A stretch of 54,106 nucleotides of DNA from the NCBI GenBank assembly GCA_002423435.1, contig DIWE01000036.1:85576-139681 (forward strand), written 5' to 3'. This DNA is from Clostridiales bacterium UBA6114. GTDB taxonomy: Bacteria; Bacillota; Clostridia; Oscillospirales; Butyricicoccaceae. The position numbers were made by a program, and so were the translations under genes. Under the pieces are notes generated by a model that had not been told where the DNA came from, ran no database searches, and worked only from the letters and a program-made list of their open reading frames with translations. Positions 1-7,133 of this stretch are shown in pieces (within the stretch, counting starts at the first letter, position 1; every line of letters begins with the position of its first letter).

Positions 1-216
1 GGTCATCGGCTGGAACCAATGGGTATAATGCGTCGCTCCTTTTTCCAGAGCCCAATCCTTCATCGCGCTGGCGACAACGTCGGCGACCGTCCGGTCCATC
101 GGGATTCCGTCCTCGATTGTCTTTCTGAGCGCCTTATACGTATCTTTCGGCAGGCGGTTTCTCATCACATCATTATTGAATACCATGCTGCCAAATATGT
201 CCGGCATTCCGTTCAT
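1..216 (-). CDS. glnN: Type III glutamine synthetase, N-terminal part (cut by window edge)
   Basis: Only the first 72 residues are inside the window; the gene runs leftward off position 1. The N-terminus (MNGMPDIFGSMVFNND, later ending in THYTHWFQPM) matches the start of GlnN, the large (about 700 residue) dodecameric glutamine synthetase of Bacteroidetes and clostridia, which makes glutamine from glutamate, ammonia and ATP. A GGAGG ribosome binding site lies just upstream of the ATG at 216. The leader carries a promoter and a terminator hairpin, and the divergent neighbour encodes an ANTAR RNA-binding protein, so control by antitermination in response to nitrogen status is likely. Catalytic residues are outside the window. 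Confidence 0.93.
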   Translation of the reverse strand, partial: MNGMPDIFGSMVFNNDVMRNRLPKDTYKALRKTIEDGIPMDRTVADVVASAMKDWALEKGATHYTHWFQPMT

Positions 217-244
217 TTTATTTCCTCCCGTATATAAAAATCAT

Positions 245-302
245 CAAAAATAAAAAAGAAGCAAAAAACGCGTAGGCTAAAAAGACCTACAGCGCCTTTG
301 CT
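245..302 (-). terminator. Attenuator terminator in the glnN leader, with competing A1/G4 hexaloop hairpin
   Basis: Read on the minus strand, 302-260 folds into a long hairpin (inner arms GTAGG/CCTAC at 290-286 and 276-272, a GCG/CGC step, outer arms AGCAAA/TTTGCT) followed directly by a T-rich run (258-245) some 30 nt before the glnN start codon. A second, mutually exclusive hairpin at 304-289 pairs GCAGC with GCTGT around the loop AAAGGC. That loop has A at position 1 and G at position 4, the signature of ANTAR-protein RNA targets. Only one such hexaloop is clear, whereas known targets usually have two, so the antiterminator assignment is an inference. Confidence 0.7.
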
Positions 303-313
303 GCTTACAATAA

Positions 314-342
314 ATTTTACACTATACGAAATTTCTTGTCAA
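314..342 (-). promoter_or_regulatory. Sigma-A promoter of glnN
   Basis: On the minus strand a TTGACA -35 box (342-337) and a TAAAAT -10 box (319-314) are separated by exactly 17 bp. Transcription would start near 307, so the leader RNA begins right at the A1/G4 hairpin and runs through the terminator to glnN. Confidence 0.8.
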
Positions 343-504
343 TAGATTTTTGGCGTTCGGCCTTTGAAAACGGACGAAAAAAATGGCATTTTTCAGGCTG
401 TTTTTATTCAAAAGCGATCCTTTCAAAGCGTTTTTGTGATTTTCGAAACCAAAAGCTCAAAAGCGCAAGCGCCGGCCGCGCCGTGTAAAAACTTTATAAA
501 GTTC

Positions 505-533
505 TTGAGTGCGGCGTTTTTTTCGGTTATAGT
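505..533 (+). promoter_or_regulatory. Sigma-A-like promoter of the ANTAR regulator gene
   Basis: TTGAGT at 505-510 and TATAGT at 528-533 with a 17-bp spacer, about 87 bp upstream of the proposed TTG start. Confidence 0.6.
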
Positions 534-619
534 ATTATAAATTCTTAAGATGCCGCCGGACGGATGCGTTGCGGACCGAAGCCGTAAAAACCGGGGCATG
601 GCGGAGGAAGGTGACGGCT

Positions 620-1189
620 TTGTACAGCGCGTTGGTTGCCGCGGGCACCGAAAAGGGCAGGGTATTTTTCGGGGAGCTTTTAGAGGCGGAGGGCTTTTCC
701 TGCGTGCGCACGACAACAAACGGGAAAGAAACGCGTCAGATGCTTCGCCGCGATAGCTTTGACCTGGTTTTAATCAGCGCCCCTCTGCCGGACGAGTCCG
801 GGCGGAAGCTTGCGTTTGAAATTACCGAGACCACCGCCTCCGGTGTCATCCTGGCCGTAAAAGACGAAACGGAGCAGCCTCTATCGAAAAGATTGGAGGA
901 TTTCGGCGTATTTCTTGTTCCGAAGCCGGTAAACCGCCGGTTTTTTACCTGCGCTGTAAAGCTTGTCATCGCATTTCGGAGAAGGGTACTGGGACTTACA
1001 AACGAAAATGTCAGGCTTCAGAAAAAAATCGAGGAGATCCGGCTTGTCGACAGGGCAAAATGCACCCTGATGCAGTATCTGAGCATGACCGAGGATCAGG
1101 CCCACCATTATATCGAAAAGCAGGCGATGGACTTAAGAACCACCAAAAGGGAAGTGGCCGAGGGGATTTTGAAGACTTACGAAAGCTGA
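620..1189 (+). CDS. ANTAR-domain antiterminator with degenerate receiver (NitR-like)
   Basis: The protein has an N-terminal receiver-like domain (about residues 1-115) followed by a coiled-coil helix and a C-terminal ANTAR domain (about 130-185, with the typical RAKCTLMQYLSMTEDQAHHYI pattern shortened by families to AK..L....G). ANTAR proteins bind leader RNA hairpins and prevent termination. The receiver looks unphosphorylatable: the segment LVLISAPLPDESG has serine where the phospho-acceptor aspartate normally sits, while the PKPV lysine motif remains. I chose TTG at 620 because it follows a GGAGGAAGGTGA ribosome binding site and starts directly at the domain; a TTG at 569 in the same frame is possible. 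In solventogenic clostridia NitR, an ANTAR protein encoded beside glutamine synthetase, is the closest known role. Confidence 0.85.
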   Translation: MYSALVAAGTEKGRVFFGELLEAEGFSCVRTTTNGKETRQMLRRDSFDLVLISAPLPDESGRKLAFEITETTASGVILAVKDETEQPLSKRLEDFGVFLVPKPVNRRFFTCAVKLVIAFRRRVLGLTNENVRLQKKIEEIRLVDRAKCTLMQYLSMTEDQAHHYIEKQAMDLRTTKREVAEGILKTYES

Positions 1190-1218
1190 TTTTCTAAAAG
1201 CTTTACAGCGGATATGGG

Positions 1219-1270
1219 AAAAGGGCATGTATAAAAGGGTGCTTTCGGGCCCCTTTCATATGCTCTTTTT
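1219..1270 (+). terminator. Rho-independent terminator after the ANTAR gene
   Basis: An interrupted hairpin (GGGCATGTATAAAAGGG pairing with CCCCTTTCATATGCTC) followed by a run of five T. Confidence 0.7.
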
Positions 1271-1364
1271 CTGCGTTTAGTCCGTAAGGACGGCGTATTT
1301 ATGGATTTTTTGACTATTTAGGCGACTTTTTGTCGGATAACGGCACGTTTTTTAACGTAGGGAC

Positions 1365-1393
1365 TTGTTATTCTTTGACATTTTCGCTATAAT
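1365..1393 (+). promoter_or_regulatory. Sigma-A promoter of the bactofilin gene
   Basis: TTGTTA at 1365-1370 and TATAAT at 1388-1393, spacer 17 bp, 64 bp upstream of the start codon. Confidence 0.7.
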
Positions 1394-1457
1394 TAAACAA
1401 ACAATTTTGTGATTTATTTCATTTAAGTATTGAAAATAGAAATATCGGAGGTAGGTT

Positions 1458-2111
1458 ATGGCTGGGGAAAGTAATTTCAAGCAGGCGATGAAAGAGCTTG
1501 CCGAAAAGGTGAATCTGGGAACGCCGGGGGATTCAAAGCAGACAAAGGTGGATTTCGACAGGGCAAATAACGAAACCACGGCGCAGAGGCAGGTCGACGC
1601 CGTGTTCGGAAAAACCGACTACGGGGTAAGCTATGAGGCGGAAATCCCCTCCTTTACCAAGCCGATTGAGACCACCAGAATTTCCAAAGGGACGTCCATT
1701 GTCGGCGAGATCCGCTCGGAGGGCGATATCGAGCTCTTCGGAGACGTACAGGGGAATGTCGAAACAAAGGGGAATATGAAGATTTACGGAAAAGTCCTGG
1801 GAGACCTGAAAGGAAGCAGCATCGAGCTGGTCGCGTCCAATATGCAGGGGAATATCGTCTCGACCGCAGCCGTTAAAATCGACGATAAATCAAAGGTCAT
1901 CGGAAATGTCAAAGCGGACAGCCTGATGTTTGACGGAAAGCTCAAGGGCGATATCGACGTTCAAAAAACGGTGAGTTTCTTAAAAAATGCGCTGCTGATC
2001 GGAAATATTTCGGCGGAAGTGGTTTCCGTTGAAAGCGGGGCGAAGATTCAGGGCGAGATGAAGATTTCGAAAAGTTTGTCGGAAAATGCCTTCGATATTA
2101 AACCGGAATAG
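1458..2111 (+). CDS. Bactofilin (polymer-forming cytoskeletal protein)
   Basis: A 217-residue protein with a disordered, charged N-terminal tail (about 1-70) and a central bactofilin beta-helix (about 75-195) of short glycine/valine-rich rungs such as GDIELFGDVQGNVETKGNM and KVIGNVKADSLMFDGKLKGDI. Bactofilins self-assemble into filaments without nucleotide and scaffold cell-shape or envelope proteins. The C-terminal tail is short. A GGAGGTAGG ribosome binding site precedes the ATG. The gene is monocistronic, flanked by its own promoter and terminator. The specific partner is unknown. Confidence 0.88.
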   Translation: MAGESNFKQAMKELAEKVNLGTPGDSKQTKVDFDRANNETTAQRQVDAVFGKTDYGVSYEAEIPSFTKPIETTRISKGTSIVGEIRSEGDIELFGDVQGNVETKGNMKIYGKVLGDLKGSSIELVASNMQGNIVSTAAVKIDDKSKVIGNVKADSLMFDGKLKGDIDVQKTVSFLKNALLIGNISAEVVSVESGAKIQGEMKISKSLSENAFDIKPE

Positions 2112-2127
2112 GCCGAAAACATACGTT

Positions 2128-2160
2128 TGCCGGAAAGCTCTGCTTTCCGGCAATTTTTTA
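2128..2160 (+). terminator. Rho-independent terminator after bactofilin
   Basis: Perfect arms GCCGGAAAGC / GCTTTCCGGC with a 3-nt loop, followed by AATTTTTT. Confidence 0.9.
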
Positions 2161-2220
2161 TATGAAACGATTTGCATATTTTTTGCGCCCGATACAGCGG
2201 GCGGACATGAAAACACGGCC

Positions 2221-3153
2221 TCAAAACCGTGTTTCCACCGTTTTTGAAAGACAGCATTCCGGCGTGTAAACCCATCGGTTGAGGTGCGTTCCGCCGATAA
2301 AATATTTAAGCGGCGCGCGCGGCGCGCTGTCGTGAAACGAATCGATGATCAAAAGCTTGATTTTCATGCGTTCCGGCAGGATCGATTTAATGAAAACGGA
2401 AACGGGCTGGCCCTCGGACAGAGCCTCCTTTTTTTCCGCAAGCCCGGACAGATTCGGCGTAAGCTCGATAAAGATGCCGTATTCTTCGATTCCGCGCACG
2501 ATCCCGCGCACCGTCTCGCCGGCTGAAAACGAAGAGGCGTTCTCGCTCCATGTCCCCAGAAGCTCCCGGTGGGTGAGCGAAATCCGCCTGAGAGACGGGT
2601 CCTTCGAAAGGACGACGGCATAAATATCCTGTCCGACCTCAAACCGTTCCGACGGATGGGAGATGCGCGAGACCGAGATGTTTTCAATGCCGATCAGCGA
2701 CGTGTTGCCGCAGCCGATATCGACAAACGCGCCGAACGGTTCAAGGTGAGTGATGCGCGCGCCGATGATGTCGCCCGGGTGAAGGCTGTTCAGGAAATAT
2801 TCCATTGCCTCCTCCTGCGCCGCCTTGCGCGACAGGACGACCTGCGGACGTCCGCCGGATTCCGATATGCCGGTCACCTTGAAGCAGACCGGCCTGCCCA
2901 CTCTGGATATGACCGCGATTTCCCGGGTGGTCCCGCTCGAAATACCGACAGCCGCCTCGTTTCTGGGAATGATCCCGAAAATCCCGCCGAGATCCACCAT
3001 GAGATTATGCGACGAATCGCAGACGACCGCCCTGGCCTCCAGGATGGCTCCTTCCGTCATCGCCCTCTCAAGGCCGTCGATCGATGATATGTAAGCCGTG
3101 TTTGCCTCCGTGCCAATCAGGATTCCTTCCGGCAGATACTGTCTTTGCGGCAT
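2221..3153 (-). CDS. S1-domain RNA-binding protein (short ribosomal protein S1 homologue)
   Basis: 310 residues with three OB-fold S1 repeats at about 35-110, 127-200 and 212-265. The middle one is the most canonical (GDIIGARITHLEPFGAFVDIG, then RISHPSERFEVGQ). This is the shortened S1 form found in many clostridia, expected to bind mRNA in the cytoplasm; whether it sits on the ribosome is unproven. I start at ATG 3153 because AAGGAGGG lies eight bases upstream; an in-frame ATG at 3177 lacks a ribosome binding site. A weak hairpin (AAACACGG/CCGTGTTT, 2211-2234) overlaps the stop codon and may be the terminator. The third repeat has lost part of its usual loop. Confidence 0.85.
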   Translation of the reverse strand: MPQRQYLPEGILIGTEANTAYISSIDGLERAMTEGAILEARAVVCDSSHNLMVDLGGIFGIIPRNEAAVGISSGTTREIAVISRVGRPVCFKVTGISESGGRPQVVLSRKAAQEEAMEYFLNSLHPGDIIGARITHLEPFGAFVDIGCGNTSLIGIENISVSRISHPSERFEVGQDIYAVVLSKDPSLRRISLTHRELLGTWSENASSFSAGETVRGIVRGIEEYGIFIELTPNLSGLAEKKEALSEGQPVSVFIKSILPERMKIKLLIIDSFHDSAPRAPLKYFIGGTHLNRWVYTPECCLSKTVETRF

Positions 3154-3345
3154 CTGGCGCCCTCCTTGCATTTTCATTAATCCGGCTTTCCAACTTTTTG
3201 ATGGGAAACGGTATTACAAATATATGCGCCTTGCGCCATCGACTTGCCGAAAATTGATTCAATGGGAAAAGTATTGCTCTGCCCGTGTTCAAAAACGCCC
3301 CGATATGGTAAAATAGGATAAATGATGCGTAACGGGGTGAAAAGG

Positions 3346-3534
3346 ATGGATGTCAGACTCGGCGATGTTCTGGTCATGAAAAAAAAACACCCGTGCGGAA
3401 GCGACCGTTTTCGTGTCACAAGGGTCGGCATGGATTTTAAGCTCCTTTGCACCGGCTGCGGACACGAGATTATGATTGCCCGGAAAAAGGCGGAAAAAAG
3501 CATCAAGAAAATTGAGCGGGAAATAAAGGAGTGA
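3346..3534 (+). CDS. DUF951 family protein (YyzM-like small zinc-ribbon-like protein)
   Basis: A 62-residue protein beginning MDVRLGDVLVMKKKHPCGS with later CTGCGH, the hallmark of DUF951, a small conserved Firmicutes family. The three cysteines and one histidine (HPC, CxxCGH) suggest metal binding; the function is not known. Start at 3346 fits the family and is preceded by GGGGTGA; an ATG at 3322 would add eight residues not typical of the family. Its stop sits 5 bp before the uridine phosphorylase start, so the two are co-transcribed and possibly coupled. Confidence 0.85.
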   Translation: MDVRLGDVLVMKKKHPCGSDRFRVTRVGMDFKLLCTGCGHEIMIARKKAEKSIKKIEREIKE

Positions 3535-3539
3535 GGCGA

Positions 3540-4304
3540 ATGGACGGCGAAGAGCGGAAAATGCACCTTAGGCTTAAAAGCGGGGAGGTCGGGGGATACT
3601 GTATCCTGCCGGGAGACCCGGGGCGGTGCGAGGAGATTGCGAGGCGCTTTGAAAATCCGGTAAAAATGGCGCAAAACCGCGAATTTGTCACCTATACGGG
3701 GACGCTGCTCAGTCGGCCGGTCACAGTCTGCTCGACGGGGATCGGAGGGCCGTCGGCTGCGATCGCGGTTGAGGAGTTGTTTTCTCTCGGAGCGCATACG
3801 TTTATCAGAGTCGGCACCTGCGGCGGGATTTCCCCGGACGTATTGAGCGGCGATATTGTCATTGCGACCGCCTCGGTCCGTCAGGACGGGACGAGCCGCG
3901 AGTACGCGCCGATCGAGTTTCCGGCCGTTTCGGATTTTTTTGTTGCGCTCACGCTGAAAAACGCCGCGGACAAGCTCAATGCGAAAAGCCATATGGGCAT
4001 TGTCCAGAGCAAGGATTCCTTTTACGGCCAGCATGACCCGAAAAGGATGCCTACCTCCTCAGAGCTTCTGGCAAAATGGGAGGCCTGGAAGCGCCTCGGG
4101 GTGCTCGCGAGCGAGATGGAGTCGTCGACGGTATTTACTGTCGCAAGCGCGCTGCACGCCCGCGCGGGCGCGGTTTTCCTCGCGCTTTGGAACCAGGAAA
4201 AGGAAAAGGCCCCGCTTCAAAACGCGGAAACGCCGGATACCGGCCTCGCCATCGACATTGCGGTCGAGGCGATCCGGGAGCTGATTCGCAGCGAGCAGGG
4301 GTAA
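3540..4304 (+). CDS. udp: Uridine phosphorylase
   Basis: 254 residues of the nucleoside phosphorylase (PNP/UDP) family, cleaving uridine with phosphate to uracil and ribose-1-phosphate for pyrimidine salvage. Visible marks are the N-terminal GYCILPGDPGRCEEIA phosphate-binding segment, GIGGPSAAIAVEEL, RVGTCGGI, and the substrate-binding ASEMESSTVF motif near residue 190. Length is as expected. ATG 3540 follows AAAGGAG by eight bases. It forms a two-gene operon with the DUF951 gene. Discrimination from other pyrimidine nucleoside phosphorylases of the family is not certain from sequence alone. Confidence 0.9.
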   Translation: MDGEERKMHLRLKSGEVGGYCILPGDPGRCEEIARRFENPVKMAQNREFVTYTGTLLSRPVTVCSTGIGGPSAAIAVEELFSLGAHTFIRVGTCGGISPDVLSGDIVIATASVRQDGTSREYAPIEFPAVSDFFVALTLKNAADKLNAKSHMGIVQSKDSFYGQHDPKRMPTSSELLAKWEAWKRLGVLASEMESSTVFTVASALHARAGAVFLALWNQEKEKAPLQNAETPDTGLAIDIAVEAIRELIRSEQG

Positions 4305-4445
4305 AAAATGATAAAAAACCGTCCGGCCTGCGGCGGCAGCCTTAACAAATCAGAATTCGGAGGAAGGGTAAATGACCCCCGTCTTTTGGAAGTAAAAAGG
4401 CCGGTAAAATTTTTGATTCTTTTATCAAATTTTTTATTGTTTTTA

Positions 4446-4474
4446 TTGTCGGCGCATACAAGATTTGGTATAAT
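4446..4474 (+). promoter_or_regulatory. Sigma-A promoter of mgsA
   Basis: TTGTCG at 4446-4451 and a consensus TATAAT at 4469-4474 with a 17-bp spacer. A small GCCCG/CGGGC hairpin (4494-4508) follows in the 80-nt leader; no riboswitch class is recognised. Confidence 0.75.
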
Positions 4475-4558
4475 TACTTATAGCTTCTGATAGGCCCGGA
4501 AAACGGGCGCAAGTATGGTCGGGAGAAACGAGAGCCTTTAATATAGGGAGCGGGAAAA

Positions 4559-5041
4559 ATGATCGAGGACAAATATATTCACTTTACCATCGGCAAACAA
4601 AAGCACATTGCCCTGATTGCCCACGACAACAAGAAAAGCGAGCTTGTCGAGTGGGTAACAGAGAATCAGGAAATATTAAAGTGCCACTTTCTCTGCGGCA
4701 CCGGGACCACCGCCCGCCTGCTTGCCGATAAAACGAATCTTCCCGTCACGGCGTACAACAGCGGCCCGCTGGGCGGAGACCAGCAGATCGGAGCCCGCAT
4801 TGTCGAGGGGAGAGTCGATTTCGTGATCTTTTTCTGGGACCCGCTGGAGGCCCAGCCGCACGATCCCGACGTCAAGGCGCTTTTGCGCATCGCCGCCGTT
4901 TACGATGTGCCCATCGCCAACAACCGCGCCACGGCGGATTTCCTGCTCACCTCGAAATACATGGACAGCGAGTATGACCGGCGGGTGTTAAACTACAACA
5001 CCGTTATCCAAAAGCGCTTAAAACAGTTTGACGAGGAATAA
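4559..5041 (+). CDS. mgsA: Methylglyoxal synthase
   Basis: 160 residues; converts dihydroxyacetone phosphate to methylglyoxal and phosphate, a bypass that relieves sugar phosphate accumulation. The motifs are typical: IALIAHDNKK at the N-terminus, CGTGTTARLL phosphate-binding loop, the GPLGGDQQIGARI segment with the catalytic aspartate, and DPLEAQPHDPDVKALLRIA with the conserved histidine and aspartate. The C-terminal extension (residues 140-160) is slightly longer than in enteric enzymes. It is monocistronic with its own promoter and a strong shared terminator. Confidence 0.95.
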   Translation: MIEDKYIHFTIGKQKHIALIAHDNKKSELVEWVTENQEILKCHFLCGTGTTARLLADKTNLPVTAYNSGPLGGDQQIGARIVEGRVDFVIFFWDPLEAQPHDPDVKALLRIAAVYDVPIANNRATADFLLTSKYMDSEYDRRVLNYNTVIQKRLKQFDEE

Positions 5042-5095
5042 GAAAAAGCGGCCGCGCGTCGGGAAAGAAACCGACGGCGCGGATCGGATATAACG

Positions 5096-5140
5096 AAAGA
5101 AGAGGCATTTTGCGGCTTTTGCGCAAAATGCCTCTTCTTT
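5096..5140. terminator. Bidirectional terminator between mgsA and the chemoreceptor gene
   Basis: A perfect 19-bp inverted repeat (5096-5114 and 5122-5140, core GAGGCATTTTGCG) with A-run and T-run ends. It can terminate both convergent genes. Confidence 0.9.
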
Positions 5141-5193
5141 GTGCAAATAAAATTTTCGCAACGAAGGATATCAGCTTATCGCAGCCGCGCCGC

Positions 5194-6624
5194 TCAGAAC
5201 ACATACTCTCCGGCAAGACTCATTTCCTTCGCGATACCGATCATTTTTCGGAATTCGTTTATAATGACCTTCGAGATTTCGTCCGCCTCATTTGTGCATT
5301 GCAGGGCGCGATCGGAGTCACCTTGACCGATGCTGTCAATGACGGCTTCGCCCTTCTTATGTAAATCGTGATGAAGGCTTTCAACCTCCTCCCAGGGCCC
5401 GATGAGCTTTTCGGAGGAAGGTTTGACCGCATAATAAAAATGCCCGAACCCGCATTTATGCTCATCCGTCTGGATGGGAATCAGTTCCATGCGTTCTGCC
5501 ATGGATTTTAAGTTTTCCATCCAGAGCGTATGCGCTTTGACGGCGCCTTCAACCGTCGTAATAAAGTCGTCGTTTGACATTCCGTAAAGCCTGTTGTTGT
5601 TCAGTCTGCCGGCCGCGGAAGCCAAGCTGTCCATACCGTTTTCGAGATCGCCCATGGAAGAAGAAATCTCGCTGATCGAATTGCTGATATTGTCAAGATC
5701 CGCCGCCAGGTGGGAAACGTTTTGTATATCCGCGTTCACGGTTTCGAGCGCGGCGGACATTTCCTGAAGGGAAGCGTTTACTTCCTCGCTCGTCGCGGCA
5801 ACCGTCGAGATGCTGCCCGCGATATTGTTGATGGAAGCGGAGTTTTTTGCCATCATATCGGAAACGGTTTCAATGTCCCGATTGACCCTGCCGATTGATT
5901 CCGCGGTCTTATTCACGCTGACCGTGCTTTTTTTTGAAGCTTCCCTGCTTTCGCTGAGCAAACTGTTTATATTGGAAAGCATGGTTTTCGTCGTATCCGA
6001 CAATGTCCTTATCTCGCCGGCGACGACGGCGAAGCCCTTTCCCGCTTCCCCGACCCTGGCGGCCTCTATGGACGCATTGAGAGCCAGCATCGCGGTCTGC
6101 TCGGAAATCGCATGGATGCCGTCCACGGTTTTATTTATTTTCTCAATCACGTCTATGAGGTCATGAACGCTGCCCCTCATTTCTTCAGAGAGATTCGTAA
6201 CCTCGGCGTTTTCAAGCTTTATGCTTTTCAAAAGGCCGTCGCTCTTCTCCGTGTGTTCGGCCAAAACATTTGATTCTTCGGAAATTCGATTGATCGCATT
6301 GTAAAGCTCCATATTGGCGTTGACAATTTGTGTTGTTGAGACCGACATTTCCTCCGACGCGGACGCGATGGCCGAGGTCATGGAACTCAGATCGTTCGTT
6401 GCTTCTTTGATTCGCCGGCTGTGGAAGGAGAGCCTCAAATCAAAACTGCTGATCTGGGTTGCCATATGGAATATACCCTTGAATATCGAGGCGATTTTCG
6501 CCTTTCCGTCCTTTAGCTTCAGTGCCGCGCGGTAGGCCTTACTGGCGTTTTGCTTTTTTTCGGAAAGCCTGTCGAAATCGCCCGAACTGATTTTGTCTAT
6601 GATTGCACTTGTCCGAAATAACAT
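5194..6624 (-). CDS. Soluble methyl-accepting chemotaxis protein with C-terminal CZB zinc domain
   Basis: 476 residues without a transmembrane segment. A long helical signalling domain (about 80-330) carries the receptor hairpin tip with EQTAMLALNASIEAARVGEAGKGFAVVA. The C-terminus (about 355-450) resembles a CZB domain: a histidine in VKAHTLWMENL, CGFGHFYY around residue 391, and a later histidine pair in SLHHDLHKKG, the usual zinc ligands. CZB receptors sense zinc or zinc-linked oxidants in the cytoplasm. I start at ATG 6624, behind AGAGGA; an in-frame ATG at 6699 has no ribosome binding site and would lie within about 15 nt of the predicted transcript start. No other chemotaxis gene is in the window. 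Confidence 0.88.
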   Translation of the reverse strand: MLFRTSAIIDKISSGDFDRLSEKKQNASKAYRAALKLKDGKAKIASIFKGIFHMATQISSFDLRLSFHSRRIKEATNDLSSMTSAIASASEEMSVSTTQIVNANMELYNAINRISEESNVLAEHTEKSDGLLKSIKLENAEVTNLSEEMRGSVHDLIDVIEKINKTVDGIHAISEQTAMLALNASIEAARVGEAGKGFAVVAGEIRTLSDTTKTMLSNINSLLSESREASKKSTVSVNKTAESIGRVNRDIETVSDMMAKNSASINNIAGSISTVAATSEEVNASLQEMSAALETVNADIQNVSHLAADLDNISNSISEISSSMGDLENGMDSLASAAGRLNNNRLYGMSNDDFITTVEGAVKAHTLWMENLKSMAERMELIPIQTDEHKCGFGHFYYAVKPSSEKLIGPWEEVESLHHDLHKKGEAVIDSIGQGDSDRALQCTNEADEISKVIINEFRKMIGIAKEMSLAGEYVF

Positions 6625-6835
6625 CACAACATCCTCTTTCCTTGTGTAATCATCTTTCGAAAGCTTTCCGATATAGCCGCTGATCGGTATATGCGCCATG
6701 CTCTCTGCAGAATGGATAAATTATACTATGGGACATATCGCCAAGTAAAGCGTGAAGGCGCAATATTGCAATTATTTAAAAGGCCTTTTGGGAAGGTTCT
6801 TCCTTTGATTGCGTTAATACCGACCGGCGAAACTA

Positions 6836-6867
6836 CAAAAAGCTTTGCAGATTTTTGTCTGCAAAGC
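6836..6867 (-). terminator. Terminator after the small OadB-motif gene
   Basis: Arms GCTTTGCAGA / TCTGCAAAGC (6842-6851, 6858-6867) followed on the minus strand by a T-run. Confidence 0.8.
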
Positions 6868-6882
6868 CCGTATCATATATTT

Positions 6883-7026
6883 TTATTTTTTCCTTTTCCG
6901 GACAAAGAGCAGAATAATACCTGCCGCTATGACAACAGCTGTCCCGATAACAAGCCCCCAGTTAACCGATGAAGAAACAAATATGGCGGTAGGACCGTCG
7001 GCTCCGCCGATTACGCCCACGCTCAT
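6883..7026 (-). CDS. 47-residue membrane protein carrying the OadB-type GGADGPTAIF signature
   Basis: This short gene starts at ATG 7026 with a good AGGGAG ribosome binding site eight bases upstream and ends at TAA 6883. The product begins MSVGVIGGADGPTAIFV, has one hydrophobic helix (about residues 22-42, WGLVIGTAVVIAAGIILLF) and ends in a basic tail RKRKK. The GVIGGADGPTAIF stretch is the conserved motif in the middle of the beta subunit (OadB) of sodium-pumping decarboxylases, but the other roughly 400 residues are absent. It is bounded by terminators on both sides, so it is an independent transcription unit. It could be an unrecognised small membrane protein family or a regulator or partner of a decarboxylase encoded elsewhere. 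Function unknown. Confidence 0.8.
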   Translation of the reverse strand: MSVGVIGGADGPTAIFVSSSVNWGLVIGTAVVIAAGIILLFVRKRKK

Positions 7027-7075
7027 TCTTCCAACTCCCTATAATAATATTTTTAACCAGTATAGCATAAATAAA

Positions 7076-7121
7076 CGGACAAAGCCATATGCAAATTTGA
7101 ACCTGCATATGGCTTTGTCCG
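7076..7121 (-). terminator. Terminator after the YeiH-type transporter gene
   Basis: Perfect 18-bp inverted repeat (7076-7093 and 7104-7121, core GCCATATGCA) with a T-rich stretch on the minus strand side. Confidence 0.85.
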
Positions 7122-7133
7122 GCTGAATTCGTG

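Larger units (their letters stand above)
217..619. other. Divergent intergenic region between glnN and the ANTAR regulator
   Basis: About 400 bp with no credible gene. It holds the glnN promoter and attenuator on the minus strand, and the promoter of the ANTAR gene on the plus strand at 505-533. The rest (343-500) is AT-rich with no further recognised element. Confidence 0.7.

Noticed and set aside
4308..4490. Short open frame between the uridine phosphorylase and methylglyoxal synthase genes
   Set aside because: It runs through the mgsA promoter, lacks a convincing ribosome binding site and has no recognisable product.
4475..4558. Riboswitch in the mgsA leader
   Set aside because: Only one small GCCCG/CGGGC hairpin is visible and no known aptamer core fits.
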